NCBI GenBank assembly: GCA_963978545.1
Contig: OZ021723.1
Location: forward strand, 7,100,124 to 7,164,123
Source of the DNA: Linyphia triangularis
Taxonomy: Eukaryota > Arthropoda > Arachnida > Araneae > Linyphiidae
Length of the DNA stretch: 64,000 nucleotides
Reading direction: 5' to 3'
Shown: positions 36,983 through 48,955 of the stretch, in pieces
Numbering within the stretch: position 1 is the first letter of the stretch
Layout: each line of letters begins with the position of its first letter
Position numbers and translations under genes: made by a program
The notes under the pieces: model-generated
The model's input: only the letters and a program-made list of their open reading frames with translations
Told to the model about the DNA's origin: nothing
Database searches by the model: none

Positions 36983-37920
36983 TCCGAACGATGGATATAT
37001 CTTGTATTCTAATTGAGGAAATAACAAAAGTCATGTACTGATGTAAATCGTGGAAAGTCTTTATTAATAGTATGTATTTTTTTCTTATCATGAGGGCTCA
37101 TCTGCATATTAAAACTTAATCAAACTTTAAAATGTTTAATGGTAACCCCATAATCTTGTATCATATTTAGATTTAGAATACAAAAAAACGTCTAATTGTC
37201 AAGTTTCATAATTTTCCAATGAGTGGTTAGTAATTTAAATGATGTAAAAAAAATGCAAAATAATGTTAAAAAGAAATTTTCTTTTTAGCTATATATTCTT
37301 AAATAATTAGTATATTGTAGGAATTTTTGTTTCAAACGATAGTTTGTTAAAGGCCAAAGATAAAGATGCATTAATTAACAAAGCAAAAATGCATTAATTA
37401 ATAAAACAAGTTTTAATGTTTTTTTAAATAGAAACATGTTTTTTTTGTTTTGTTTTTTTGCTTCCATTAGAATTATCATGGTTGAAAACCCCTTCAGAAT
37501 TTTTTTCATTCCACTTTGACTTATGGTTCTCGATATTTTAGCAAAAATGTAAAAAAGCTCACTTTAAGGGACCGCAGAGTAGATTAAGACTTGAAGCATG
37601 TAAAACTTCCGATTCTTCCTCGCGATAAGGAAATTAGCCCTCAAGATCATCCAAAACCTTTTGGCTCATAAGTGGCATGTTTCTCAACGTAATGAACTGA
37701 AATTTGCTATCTAAGGTAAACGGGGTATTCTAAATCGAATGAAATCATTAAAAAATAGGGGTTCGTATTGAAATTTTTAAGAATAGAGTTAAATTTACTT
37801 AGTATACAGCCCCTAAGAAAAAATTTTTGCATCAGATATAGAAAATCGTAAACAAATCATTTTGTTGCAAATAGCAAGATTCTACGATGATTAGAACCGA
37901 AGATTTAACCATCGTTCGGT
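36983..37920 (+). mobile_element. TIR element family T1, full-length copy
   Basis: About 938 bp with short inverted termini TCCGAACGATGG / CCATCGTTCGG. It shares its body with the two copies at 31.8-33.2 kb (complement of ATTGAGGAAATAACAAAAGT and GCTCATAAGTGGCATGTTTC regions). No intact transposase frame. Flanked by an A-rich and a T-rich tract. Confidence 0.72.
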
Positions 37921-38003
37921 GTTGTTTTTTTTTTTTTTTTTTTTTTTTTCTCTTTTTTTTTTTTTTTCTTCTTCTTCTTTTTCTTTTTTTCTTTTTTCTC
38001 TTG
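37921..38003. repeat. pyrimidine tract
   Basis: About 80 bp of T runs with CTTCTTCTTC and TTTTTTCTTTTTT interruptions. The minus-strand frame across it reads poly-Lys/Arg and is an artefact. Confidence 0.9.
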
Positions 38004-38684
38004 CGTAATGTGCCATCATAGCAATATATAAATAAAAAACTAACATATGCAGGGTTTTTTTCCAAAACAAAATGTCACAAATCCATGCTTTTCATGACAT
38101 TCCAAGACCGAAGCAAATAATTTTCCATGACTCAAGAAATCAAATCATAAATAAAATAATAATAATAATAATAATAATAACCTATATGAATTTTACTAAC
38201 ACGAACATAGTAAGTTAATTAATGTACCATAAAATGATTTTTATAAAGTTTTATTTTAAATTAAGTAAAAAATCTATGTTTCAGTAACTTCCTAATCAGA
38301 AGAAAAAGGGGGGAAAATTCCATTCACTCTTTAATGATTCCAATCTGTTTATTTCTTCACATCTTCAAATATTTTGAACACTACTTTCACATCCTTAAAA
38401 TACTGAGATCAAGTAACATCAATAGAAATTTCAATACTAATTTGAATACTAATTACATGAGCAACTATCAACATACTCCAGTTAACAATAATACTACATA
38501 TACAAACTATCATATCCTCATAATATGAATATTCATATGCAAACGACCATTGATCATTTCATCACAGCGCTAGCAATTTTGAACCAAATCATAACCGTTT
38601 TGAGATTTTATTTTCATCAACCACAAAACAGATCTCGAACACGTGCATTCCTTATTTCTTCACACCTTCGAAATATCCTGAACT
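38004..38684. other. unassigned sequence
   Basis: Contains an AAT run at about 38153-38181. Two plus-strand frames (38334-38528 and the start of 38525-38803) are low complexity with no motif. Confidence 0.4.
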
Positions 38685-38697
38685 CTTTTACATCCTT

Positions 38698-39164
38698 CTT
38701 CTTCTTCTTATCAAGGACTATGGGGACTAAGGCACCTCCGCTTAAGCATTTTGTACCAACCCCATATCCCGTACAGATAGGTAGTGGGCAGTACTGCACA
38801 TAATGTAAGCGCATACTCGCAAGAGGGAGTGCACAAGTCTACCTATAGCCGCCGAAGAGTTCATTTCTACCTCTTTCGGTAGCTATCCGGTAGATGGCAG
38901 CACTACTGACCGTATGTGGAACTTCTTAATTTAGAGGCAATACCAAGCAGAAGATTCCACCAGAAGACTTGGCTTTGCCACCCCCAGAGGTATTGATTTG
39001 TATGGGAACTTGGAGGACTTTGCGACCATGACTGATTTAACGTACTCCAGTCACCATTAGCGAACACGGCGGTCTTTAGTCGGTCCCAGGCCCAAACTCG
39101 CAACCTCAGGGCTCGCAACCTTCTAGTTGCGAGAACGATACTTTCCCGACTGGGCTACGCGGCC
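38698..39164 (-). mobile_element. SINE family C-like, long tRNA-derived element (467 bp)
   Basis: On the minus strand it starts GGGCCGCGTAGCCCAGTCGG, with an internal tRNA-like region (GTATCGTTCTCGCAACTAGA, GGTTGCGAGTTTGGGCC). It ends in a TAAGAAGAAGAAG tail. It is flanked by the 13-bp duplication CTTTTACATCCTT at 38685-38697 and 39165-39177. The body is GC-richer than the flank and contains GATGGCAGCACTAC-type sequence on the plus strand. Frames at 38617-38814 and 38903-39118 are within it and non-coding. Confidence 0.88.
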
Positions 39165-39177
39165 CTTTTACATCCTT

Positions 39178-39536
39178 ACTACGAAGCTTATATCACACCA
39201 GTTGGGATTTCAGTGCTAATTATGGGAGCAGATGGCAGTAATCTCTCGGTCTCGATGTAATTACTCAATTTCAGTCTAAAACCAGCTCGTGACTACGATG
39301 GAATGCAAACGCTTGCATCTACGCTTTCATAATCCCTAACTCTATTCTATCAGCCAGGAATATCCTGATGATACTAAATTAGGCTTGACCGTGGTTTACT
39401 ACGTTGGTTTTGATCCTAGGTTGTATATTGTGTGATGAATTGTAATTATGTGATAAAATTTGTTATACTATACGTACAGTGGGTGCAATTCAGGGTGATT
39501 ATAACTAGAATCTAACTTTCAAAAAAGTGTGTAAAT
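39178..39536. other. unassigned sequence
   Basis: Balanced composition, no repeat or frame recognised. Confidence 0.4.
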
Positions 39537-39550
39537 CAATACCAGGTCGG

Positions 39551-39729
39551 GCCGACCAAACGGTATAGTGGTTAGCGTGCTAGCTTCTAGACCACGAAGT
39601 TGTGGGTTCGAGTCCCGTATAAGGTACGGGTGTTTGTAAATGTATGGTTGGCCTGTCTAATGACGAATGTTTCGGCGCATTATAGCCCTCGTGTTGCTGA
39701 CGGTGCCAGATAATCTGAAAACAACCAAC
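39551..39729 (+). mobile_element. SINE family A copy
   Basis: A 179-bp copy flanked by the 14-bp duplication CAATACCAGGT(C/T)GG (39537-39550 and 39730-39743). Starts GCCGACCAAACGGTATAGTG and ends CTGAAAACAACCAAC. Confidence 0.95.
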
Positions 39730-39743
39730 CAATACCAGGTTGG

Positions 39744-39953
39744 AGTGATCTGAGATTTGACTGAATATATGTGAAAAAGAGGGGAAATGTCATAAGAAAA
39801 CTATGGATGTGGAACATAGCACTACTTTTAATTATACTTCATATTGGTCACTGTGTTTGTATTTGCATCATTTTGTGCAATTTATCGCTTTCATATTTTC
39901 ATTAATAAAAAAAAAATTCAGTTTGGCAAAATTTTTGGTGATAATTATTACGC

Positions 39954-40001
<48 letters not shown>

Positions 40002-40575
40002 CAAAAAGACAAATGTGGTGTACATATTACATAAACCTTTCTTGTAAATGAAACGCAAAAGAAACAGTCATTGATGTGAGATAAATAACTTAATAGAAGA
40101 TACTCTTTGTTAAATAAGTTCGTTTTTTAAACTCTTACGCCTTTATTGCAGTTCTATGGGAATTTCGGTGGTGGGGATGATTAGAACACCTTAAAAGGCA
40201 CTACCACAGCAATTTTAATCAAAATCATTAGAGCCGTTTATTGGCCATTCATGAAAAACATGAATTTTTTAATAGCAGCTACATTTTGCGAATGCGCTAT
40301 TTTAACCAAAACACTTAATGAGAGATCCAATAGCTAATAATAATCTGTATACAAAATGTGCATTTCGTAGGTCAATCTGTTCTGGAGTTATATTGACCAC
40401 AGACACACATACACAGAGACAAGCATTTATTCTAGACCACTTTTTTTAATTCAGGATGCTCAAAAACGTGAAGAAATGCAAAAAAGAAAGAGAAGAAAGA
40501 AGGGGGAAAGAAAGCTTACTGAATAGAATACTTTCACTTTCACTATCCTATGTTAACATACGAGTAAGTGAAAGT
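39744..40575 (+). repeat. interspersed repeat R1, most complete copy
   Basis: Runs from about the SINE target duplication to CACTATCCTATGTTAACATA near 40560. Contains a long A run (39957-39996), TTTTAATCAAAATCATTAG, the region TGACCACAGACACACATACA and TTCAGGATGCTCAAAAACGT. The right end has inverted CTTTCACT/AGTGAAAG words that could form a hairpin. Related copies are at 16.1-18.1 kb and 23.9-24.4 kb. The left boundary is uncertain. Confidence 0.55.
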
Positions 40576-42400
40576 AAAACAAAAAAAAAACCCTCACTAT
40601 ATTTATTCCAAAATGTCTTCACATACAATCGGGTCAAATTTCAGGCCATTATAACCAAGGATTCTTTCACGGCTTTTTGAATGTTTAACTTTAATTATAA
40701 CCATCTTGAATAATGCATCTAGAATAACTTTCAGTTCATGTATATATATTATGCGATAGTATAAGGAAAAACAAAAGAGCACACGATTATGGCAAACTTA
40801 ATAAACCTTTATCTTTAAAACAAATCGTAAAAATTAATAAAGTAATAAATAAAATTAAAAATTGATGTAATCTGAAGATAAAACTTCGAAATTTGAAAGA
40901 GTAATTTTGAAAGAGTATTAATATTTTATGTCAATTGCATAGTAAGTATTAGTTTATGACTTTGTTAATTTCTAAAAGTATCTGCTATTCAGAAGAATAA
41001 GGATTTCTTATACTTTAAGATATAAAATTAAGAAGTATTTTTTTTATGTTATTATTAATTGTAGTTTATGAAGTAATTAAAGTGGAAGTTTGTAACTTTC
41101 AGTAACCATTCAAGCATAACTTTCAACGACAGATTCAGTCAATCGACAAAAACCTAATGGATAAAATAACGGTAAAAGGGGATAATTTATGTAGCGTCAT
41201 AATCATTATCATTACTGGTTTCTTTAAATGGACTTAATAGCACTACAATACTTCCCAATTCGCAGTAAAAGTTCAAAACTCGTAAAGGAATACATTTTAA
41301 AATCTGGAATAGTGTAACTTATAAAAAATTTCCTTCACTATCATAAATAAAGAGAAATTTGAAAATGGATTTTTATTACCTATGGAAATCAAGAGATACG
41401 TTCATAGTTGGAAGTTAAGTTTAATTGAGAAAGAGAGATAGAGAAATAAAAGCAACTCAATTTGATAACGATGGAACTTTTTTGTCACCTTTTCTAATCG
41501 CAGTTCCAATTATCCCAGCAATAAATTGCCGATTTCATCATTATCATAACCATCCACTGCAACTCAAGGCATAATTAACTATAAAAAACATGGTTCAAAG
41601 CACATTGGGGGGGAAATATTTCCAACTCGGATTAAAACTTAAATTGTGGCCAACATTAAAGAACCAAAAAAAAACACGTTTATGAAAGTTGGGTAATTAA
41701 AATAACAATTCAGGAGCGAATAATTTAAAATGTTAATGTTAATCGTAGAGGGTAGAGAAGAGTTATGAATTTAAAAAAAAAAAAATTCTTATGATAAAAA
41801 ATGGTGGAATTACATTTTATGGTAATTTTGATATATTTTTAAAACACGTTACGAAGCTTCTTTTTTCAAATATTTTGTTAAATATATTAATTAGTATGTT
41901 TTGTATTAATACTATAATCGATAATAAATATTAAAAAGAAGAATTGTAATGATATCGCTACTATAGAACAGCTATTTTCCTATAGTAACACACCATGTAG
42001 GGTTCTTTAAGTAAATTACAGTTAATTTTAATCTTATTATTTAAAAGTGTTATTAATAATAACGAAAGTTTTGTTTGCTTTCGTACTTCAATAAAATTTT
42101 GTAGTTTTTGAGGTATAATATTACACAATTTTATAGTATCTGTTTTTAGTATTTTATAATTACGTTATATATTTTATATTTAAAAACGAAAAATTTAATT
42201 TTTTAAAAGCAATCTTTGATAGTTTTTGGAAACTACATTAAGAAATGAATAATGATTTTGGACTATAAATACAAAAAATTGGGAATAAAGATCAGAACTC
42301 AATATTTCATATTATTTCAATTAGAACACGTAACCGATTTTTGCAATCCATTTGATTTAATTTAAAAGAAAACACCCACCACTGTCAATATTTTTATCCA

Positions 42401-42402
<2 letters not shown>
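40576..42402. other. AT-rich intronic sequence
   Basis: No gene, array or transposon ends recognised over about 1.8 kb. Confidence 0.45.

Positions 42403-42469
<67 letters not shown>
42403..42469. repeat. AT dinucleotide microsatellite
   Basis: About 33 pure AT repeats. Confidence 0.97.
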
Positions 42470-42471
<2 letters not shown>

Positions 42472-43046
42472 CCCAAAGACCAAGAAAATTGCAACTTTCC
42501 AACTTGTACAGCTTTAGATGTCAAAGGTTCATTTATATATTATAGAGGAGTTAAAATGACTTTTGCCTCTTCTATCTGTATCAATAAGAAATAGGCATTT
42601 ATATTTTATCTCATTTAAATTCTCATCTTAGAAGCGACTTTTTCCACGGAAATGTTGAGAAAATGATACTGCCATTTCGAGTTCTTAAAGCCATTAAAGT
42701 TCCATTTTGCTCAACTTACATTCGATTTTCGAGACGCAAAAAAAGCAATCTTAAACCGACGAAAGGTCAATTTTTCGATTGAGCGAAATGATATCTCTAA
42801 GAGCAATAGAAAAGAAAGATTAAAGTTTAAACTGGATTTGAAAATCGGAAAATTGTTTCAGATTAATAGTGTTCTTTCTCCTTTAAAACGTAAAACGTAT
42901 TAGTTGAGAGTCGTTATTTAATCGTTTCAAGAAATGCGGATTGCAAAAATGGCATCTTCAAAGAAATAAAGGTAGGTAATCATTTAATCACTTATATATA
43001 AAAAGCATGCTGTATAATATACTATTAATATCCTAGTGCTTTGAAA
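42470..43046. other. unassigned sequence
   Basis: Moderate complexity, no frame or repeat recognised. Confidence 0.4.
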
Positions 43047-43211
43047 TTGGTTGGTTGGTTGGTTGGTTGGTTGGTTGGTTGGTTGGTTGGTTGGTTGGTT
43101 GGTTGGTTGGTTGGTTGGTTGGTTGGTTGGTTGGTTGGTTGGTTGGTTGGTTGGTTGGTTGGTTGGTTGGTTGGTTGGTTGGTTGGTTGGTTGGTTGGTT
43201 GGTTGGTTGGT
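43047..43211. repeat. GGTT tetranucleotide microsatellite
   Basis: About 41 uninterrupted GGTT units. In complement this is (AACC)n, the same motif as the 3' tails of SINE families A and B (AACCAACC). No SINE body is attached now. Frames of VGWL or TNQP repeats in several phases are artefacts. Confidence 0.98.
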
Positions 43212-44379
43212 CTTTTTGTTTGTTTGTTTTTGTTCATTTATATTTGGCTTTATTTAAATGAATAGCACTTATTAATTATTACTTTACTATTTATGCATTC
43301 AAAAGCCAGTGTTTCGTTTTGTGTGCCAGTTTAAAATATGAGTTTATGTTCATAATCTTCAATCATTATTAATATGCATAGAATCTTGAATTGTTTACAA
43401 TATGACATTGTGTAACAAGATATGATTTTTTAACTATTGATACGAACTGGTCTAGTGTTTTTAGGGCATGAAATGGGTTGAAACTTTCACAAGCCAGTAT
43501 TTCCGAAATCTTTTAGAGTTAATCTGTTGTTGGGGACGCTGATGGTAATGCTTTCAATAACAAGCAGTCACGATAGTGATTGTGCTAAAATAAAACTAGG
43601 CAAGAGAAACATAAGTCAGTCTTTCGAATGAAATTTTATCAAAATTTCTTTAAAGCAAAGATAAAATTGATTATTGTTGTCATTAAAGGAATTCTCATTT
43701 TGATAAAAACTTTGTTTTGTAAAATTTGAATCGAAAAAATTCGCATGTCAAACCCCTTTACAAGTACTATTTCTATTTTGTTCTTAAAACAAGTCTTGAA
43801 AAGTATATTCATTATTTAAAGTAGAGTTTTTCTAGCCCCTTAACATTTTAATGGCTAGAAAACCCTTAGGACTGAAACAATTTTGAATGAATTTCTAAGG
43901 AAAATCTGCTTTTAAAATGATGTTTGGTTAAAAAATAATGAAAACTACTTCATTTTTCCTCTCAAGTATTCTGTTTATATCTCTAACAACAAAAAAAATA
44001 GTCACAGTATTAAATTAAATTGTACCTAAACAGTTTGAGTGTGCACTTAAGTGGATAGAATAAAAATATTCAACTTAACTTGAAGTGTTATATTTATATC
44101 TTGCATTCATTTCACGGGTGATATTACTTAGTTATTTGCACACACTTGAAATTCAATGAAATTTTCTAAATAATTAAACATAAAATTTGTTTTTATACTT
44201 GCTCGGAATCTATAAGAATATGTTATGTAAGCCTGTTTTGTAATTCTTCGTTATCAAACAAAAGACTCATAATACAACTATATTAAATTGTGTATTTTTA
44301 ATTCTTTAAAAAAACTTCGTAAGTCTCTTGTATTTTTTTCCTTCATTTGCAGTTCATATAATATTACATCAATTTAATT
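43212..44379. other. AT-rich intronic sequence
   Basis: No gene or repeat recognised. Confidence 0.45.
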
Positions 44380-44705
44380 AGAAGAATATCTTAACCTTCC
44401 CTGCATGGGAGTAAAATTACCCTATCACATAATTTTGAATACGTTTAGACGATTGTAGGGGGGAAAAAAAACATTTTCAAACTTAAAATATATTTTTTAA
44501 ATTATTAATTTATGTTAATCATGATATAATTAAATAAAAATTCGACTCAAAAATATAATAAGAAGAATATCTTTACTTTTTGGGGTAATTTCACCCTATT
44601 GGATAATTTTTAATACGTTAAAAAAATTGTAAGAAAAAAAAATTAAAATAATTTAAAATGTTTCTTTTAAGTTAACTATAGTATAATTAAATAAAAATTC
44701 GACTG
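44380..44705. repeat. two diverged direct repeats of about 180 bp
   Basis: AGAAGAATATCTT occurs at about 44381 and 44561. It is followed in both by a TACC/TCACCCTAT word, AATTTT(G/T)AATACGTT, and later AATTAAATAAAAATTCGACT (about 44528 and 44690). The copies are clearly diverged. Confidence 0.7.
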
Positions 44706-45236
44706 TGTCTCTCTACTAGCAAGAGAAAGGCATCGGGATCAACTCGATAAAAAAGTTGACACAAAAGTTGTAACAGTTATACAGTACACATGAGTTATAA
44801 GTTGGCGTACAATTTATATGCTTAAAAATGTTGCAACGCATTACAATGAATTAAAATTCTGTATGTAAGAGTTAAAAATGGTCGGGATCTAAAGGTCCGC
44901 CAAAGAGCGATCACTAAGCCTAATCCCGTCAGTCTTGCAAATTCTAGATGTGAAAGAAACTTTTTTTTAAAAAGCAAGATTAACTACTTGTTTATTTTTA
45001 TTTTATCGAATTTTACAAAAGTAGTACTTATGTTAAATGTTAAATTTAATTAGCTATCTTAAAATATGCCAAAAATTAATATGCAAAAATATGTATATAT
45101 TTTGACAAATGATGACAAGATAATGAACAGCTAACTGTTAAAACGAATCACCGATTTTTGTATGTTTAAATGGTAAAGTAATTAATATGTCTAATTCAAT
45201 TACACTTTAATAAAGCCAACTATAAAAAGGTAGTTA
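44706..45236. other. unassigned sequence
   Basis: The first 230 bp are less AT-rich (GGTCGGGATCTAAAGGTCCG near 44879) and may be a decayed repeat. No frame recognised. Confidence 0.35.
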
Positions 45237-45312
45237 TAAATAAATAAATGAATGAATGAATAAATGAATAAATGAATGAATAAATAAGTAAGAAAGCAAG
45301 CAAGCAAGTAAG

Positions 45313-45359
<47 letters not shown>
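45237..45359. repeat. AAAT/AATG tetranucleotide microsatellite
   Basis: Mixed AAAT, AATG, AAGC and AAGT units ending in about 50 bp of pure AAAT. Confidence 0.95.
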
Positions 45360-45360
<1 letters not shown>

Positions 45361-46141
45361 CGTTAATAAGACTTGGTGCTAATAACTTTATCCTAAGGCT
45401 TTAAAAATCAAAAATATAAAAAACGTCAGGATTTATTTTTTGTTAACTATATTTTATAAAAACAATCCTTATGGCTTAAGAAAAATTATTTCAAATAACA
45501 ACTAAAAACGTGTTTAATTTAACATATCGCTAACAACATACCATCGTTTAAAATAAACCTAAAATATGTCATTCTAATTTCACAAAAAAGAGTGAGTATT
45601 ATTTGAATCTATACTTTCACATCTTCACAAATACCTTACTAAGTACAACAGTTTCTCTCTCTCTGAGAAAAACATAGCTAAGAACACTATTCGGTATCCT
45701 TATATGTGAATTCAATAAAAATATACTTGGAACTCTATTATTGCTTTATCCTCACCAAACAAGCTACCTATGGAAAATTTACAGCAGTCATTGGTAATCA
45801 ATTCGTCATCATACACTCGCTCTCGACCAAGTTATGCCAGCTTGGAAAGACCTTCACCAAGAGAAAAAGGGCACATTCATCTTAGTTTTGTGCCGCCCCC
45901 AGAATCTTGGGGAGTAATTTCCTTCAGTTTGAGTGATTACACCCTTCATACCGAAAGAACAGAAGAAACTCCGTGTGCGGTTTGAAGGGAGATCCACAAG
46001 ATGAATAAAGATAAAACAGTGTTACCTCATAACACACATTCAAGGGTCCAAAATACTGATACAAGACCACACAGCCGGGACAACGAAAAATAAAATTTGA
46101 ACTAGAAGTTAAATAGGTAAGTAAATACATATTTTCTTACC
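45360..46141 (+). other. unassigned region with a 71-codon open frame
   Basis: At 45770-45985 an ATG frame of 71 codons has coding-like composition (LERPSPREKGHIHLSFVPPP, later SDYTLHTERTEETPCAV). After one stop the same frame stays open for another 36 codons to a TAA at about 46092. A GTAAGT word follows at 46119. No domain is recognised and no acceptor was confirmed. It may be an exon of a nested gene, a decayed element with one stop, or chance. Confidence 0.22.
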
Positions 46142-46145
46142 TTAA

Positions 46146-46844
46146 GGTATACATACACATAAGGAATCTCGAAATTTGACTCAAGTCTCCGTTTTTGTAT
46201 TTTGGTTTTAAAATATTCCCGAATTAATTACCATTAAAATGATATCATTTTCTTACTGATAGTCAAATTACTTTTTAAATTACTGTAGGTTTTGTGAACC
46301 TGTTTTGTATCACGTTCATTAGTGTAGTAAACTTTAAACGCGTTTTCTGAAGATTGACATTTTGGTGTTATATGACTTTACGCCAACGGTCATAACTTCA
46401 CAATAAATTATCCGATTTACAAAATTATAATTTTGTTTTGTCAACAATAGTTCTGAATGTGTTTTCTATGGAGCATCTAATATATATTGTTATGAACAAA
46501 TTTTTTTATGCATATTTTAATCTTAATTTTTGTTAAAAACTGTGTATTTTTTTTTTTTTTTTTAACTTTTTATTTAAAAACTTATAATTAAATAAATATT
46601 GAAGCAAAATTTAAAATTCTCCATTTGCAATAAAAATATTACCTCTAAGTTAATTACAAGTTTATTTATGTATGTTCTAATAATGGCCTATTAGTCACTT
46701 TAATTGCAATTAGATGATTAAAAAATTGACTGAAAAAGAAAGTTTATACATAAAAATGCATTATTTTTAATTCTGATACACTTCCAAAAAGTTTGAAATT
46801 ATAACCAAAATTAAAGGAAATCATCTCAATTGTATATGTATACC
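46146..46844 (+). mobile_element. TTAA-flanked element 3, copy 1 (699 bp)
   Basis: Flanked by TTAA (46142-46145 and 46845-46848). Inverted termini GGTATACATACACA / TGTATATGTATACC. The same element is present inverted at 53580-54293. Internal landmarks: GTAATTTAAAAAGTAATTTG in complement, and GACTTTACGCCAACGGTCAT. No coding frame. Confidence 0.85.
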
Positions 46845-46848
46845 TTAA

Positions 46849-47194
46849 CTTAATGCAACAATTCATATTCAGCAGTAATATGCCATTAAAAATGCTATTC
46901 TGATGTATTTTTGTGAGTCACACACGTAACAAAATCGGGAAAAACAATATGTATCAAAATATTTAGTTTCTTCTTTAGGTTAGAAGAGATCTATTGATTG
47001 TTTAATTGCTATCAGCTGAAGTGTTATTCATAAAGTATTGCTAACTATAGCAATTCTCAGAATTTGTTATCAAAATATCTAAATCTCTACAGCAGTCTAA
47101 TATGTCCGTGCTCATCAAGGGTATTTTTTACTCTGAACCTAAGGGTATTGTTTTCAATTGATCAACAGTATGGTCCGGTGTCCGCCTTCACTTA
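46849..47194. other. AT-rich spacer
   Basis: Nothing recognised. Confidence 0.4.
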
Positions 47195-47435
47195 ATGCTT
47201 GGGCATGCGAAGGATAGGCATTGTATGGGCTTGCATAAAAAGAGATGCATGCTTATGTTGTCCAGTTGTATTGCTGAATCCATGTTTTATAAAACTCAAA
47301 TAGAAAAACTTAAGGCTGACTTAAAATCGGACAAAAACTTAAAACTCGACTTAAGGCTCAGGATAAACTATGCATCGACCCTAAGACGATTATTTACTCT
47401 GGGGTTGCTTGCGGCTGTTTTTATTTTAGTTTTCA
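47195..47435. repeat. interspersed repeat R2 fragment
   Basis: Part (47217-47300) matches the fragment at 33663-33770 in complement. Also holds short direct repeats (AAACTTAAGGCTGACTTAAA / AAAACTCGACTTAAGGCTCA). The frame at 47195-47497 runs through this and the adjacent SINE and has one hydrophobic segment; I do not regard it as a gene. Confidence 0.5.
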
Positions 47436-47695
47436 CAGTTCCAGCTGCCTATTTCTGCCACTACGAAGTGCTCATCACAACTAAATACGCTTCGTAATAT
47501 TGAACTACAATGTAATTACGAGGTCAAAACCTTACCTCGTATACATCTCGTTCCAAAACCCTCACATCAACGATAAGACATTGAAATCTGTGCACCAGCC
47601 CCATTATTCTGCACACCAGTATTCGGCGAGGGCTGGACCGAACTCGTAATCTACCACTCATGAGCTGGGTGGCTTTAACTGCTAGACCTCTGGAG
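47436..47695 (-). mobile_element. SINE family D, inverted copy of a head-to-head pair
   Basis: On the minus strand: a tRNA-like head (AGGTCTAGCAGTTAAAGCCA, GAGTTCGGTCCAGCCC) followed by GGTGTGCAGAATAATGGGGC, GGGCTGGTGCACA and a 3' part ending CACTTCGTAGTGGCAGAAAT. The last part matches the plus-strand copy that follows. Confidence 0.72.
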
Positions 47696-47756
47696 TCTAT
47701 CAAGGGTATTCAAGCTGAACCTTGGCTCCCAAGTCAAACTCTTGCTGGTAACGTTG

Positions 47757-48040
47757 CACTGGGGCACCGATAACCTTGCGGTAGAGTATCGAGCTCGTAA
47801 CCGGAGGGATGTGGATTCGGGCCTGCGTCCGCCAAATATCGGTGTGTACCTTATGGGGGCTGGTGCACATTAAATCTTCAGTGGCCTCAATATCTTCTCG
47901 TTGGTGTGGTGGGGTCTGAGAGAGGGGTTTACACTAGAAGATTTCGATCACGTATTCTTCTAGATGCTCAAAATTACGAGACGTATTTGGCTGTATTAAG
48001 CACTTTATAAGTGGCAGAAATAGACAGTGGGTAGTTCCAA
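47757..48040 (+). mobile_element. SINE family D, plus-strand copy
   Basis: Head GATAACCTTGCGGTAGAGTA with B-box-like GGATTCGGGCC, then GGTGTGTACCTTATGGGGGC, GGCTGGTGCACATTAAATC and TTTATAAGTGGCAGAAATAG, ending in an AAAACAAAAC tail. Same layout as the adjacent inverted copy, with the two tRNA-like heads about 60 bp apart. Confidence 0.75.
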
Positions 48041-48111
48041 AAAACAAAACAAAACGTTGCACTGTTTTTTGTAATAAAATCCCAAAAGGGTATGCTTTAT
48101 GAGGCAGTGGT

Positions 48112-48290
48112 GGTTGGTTGTTTTCTGATCATCTGGCGCCGTCAGCAACACGAGAGCTATAATACGCCAAAACATTCGTCATTAGACAAGCCAACATACA
48201 TTTACAAACACCCATGCCTTACACGGGACTCGAACCCGCAGCCTCGCTATCTAGAAGCTAGTATGCTAACCACTGTGCCGTTTGGTCGGC
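48112..48290 (-). mobile_element. SINE family A, inverted copy
   Basis: About 179 bp on the minus strand, from GCCGACCAAACGGCACAGTG to the AACCAACC tail. Probable duplication GG(C/A)AGTGGTGG on both sides. It inserted about 70 bp after the SINE D tail. Confidence 0.9.
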
Positions 48291-48951
48291 GGGGAAGTGG
48301 TGGAAGCTTATAGGATAATACGATTCTAGACAACTTGCGCTTGTCCCGTTCTGCAATAGTCTTCTTGAAAATTGATGTCGTCAGTTCGAAAATAAGCCAG
48401 CATTTTTTTTTTTTTTTTTTTTGTGTCATTATTCACTCTTCCAACAATAGTACGCACAAATTATAGTACTTAATATATAATTTCCAGAGTACAATGCCCC
48501 ATCTCATTAACTCTAACTATAGAACCTCGTTAAAAATCTCTAAAATATTTGTACCCAGCAACAAATTTAGCCAATTTCACAGATCAATGCTGCTTAATAT
48601 TTTAAGAAAATAAAGTGCAAACACAAATTAAAGCTATTTAAAAAAAAAAAAAAGTCTGGTCAACATTTTCTCATTGATAGCGTGTTTGTCTTTTGCTAGA
48701 TTGGATCACTTAAAATCCTATGTTTTTTATCCTATTTTACAAAAGAATATGCACTGTTTATGTGCTTAAATGTGTGTAAAATTTTGTATTCGGTAAGCTT
48801 ACATGTTCGAAACGAGTGCTCAATATTTTTCAAAAGTATTTTATTTTTTAAACATATGCATGTAAATATTCAACTTTAATATAATTTCTTAAGCTTTTTA
48901 ATTTTCTTGTTATATTACACTTACGTTATCTTTATTAAAGTTTAAGGAGAG
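48291..48951. other. AT-rich spacer
   Basis: T run at about 48402-48422; nothing else recognised. Confidence 0.4.
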
Positions 48952-48955
48952 TTGG

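Noticed and set aside
43047..43211. GGTT array as an internal telomere relic
   Set aside because: The arthropod telomere repeat is usually TTAGG; GGTT matches the SINE tail better.
43025..43265. Frames of VGWL or TNQP repeats
   Set aside because: GGTT tetranucleotide repeat in several phases.
47195..47497. 100-codon frame with a hydrophobic segment
   Set aside because: Crosses two different repeat fragments (R2 and SINE D).
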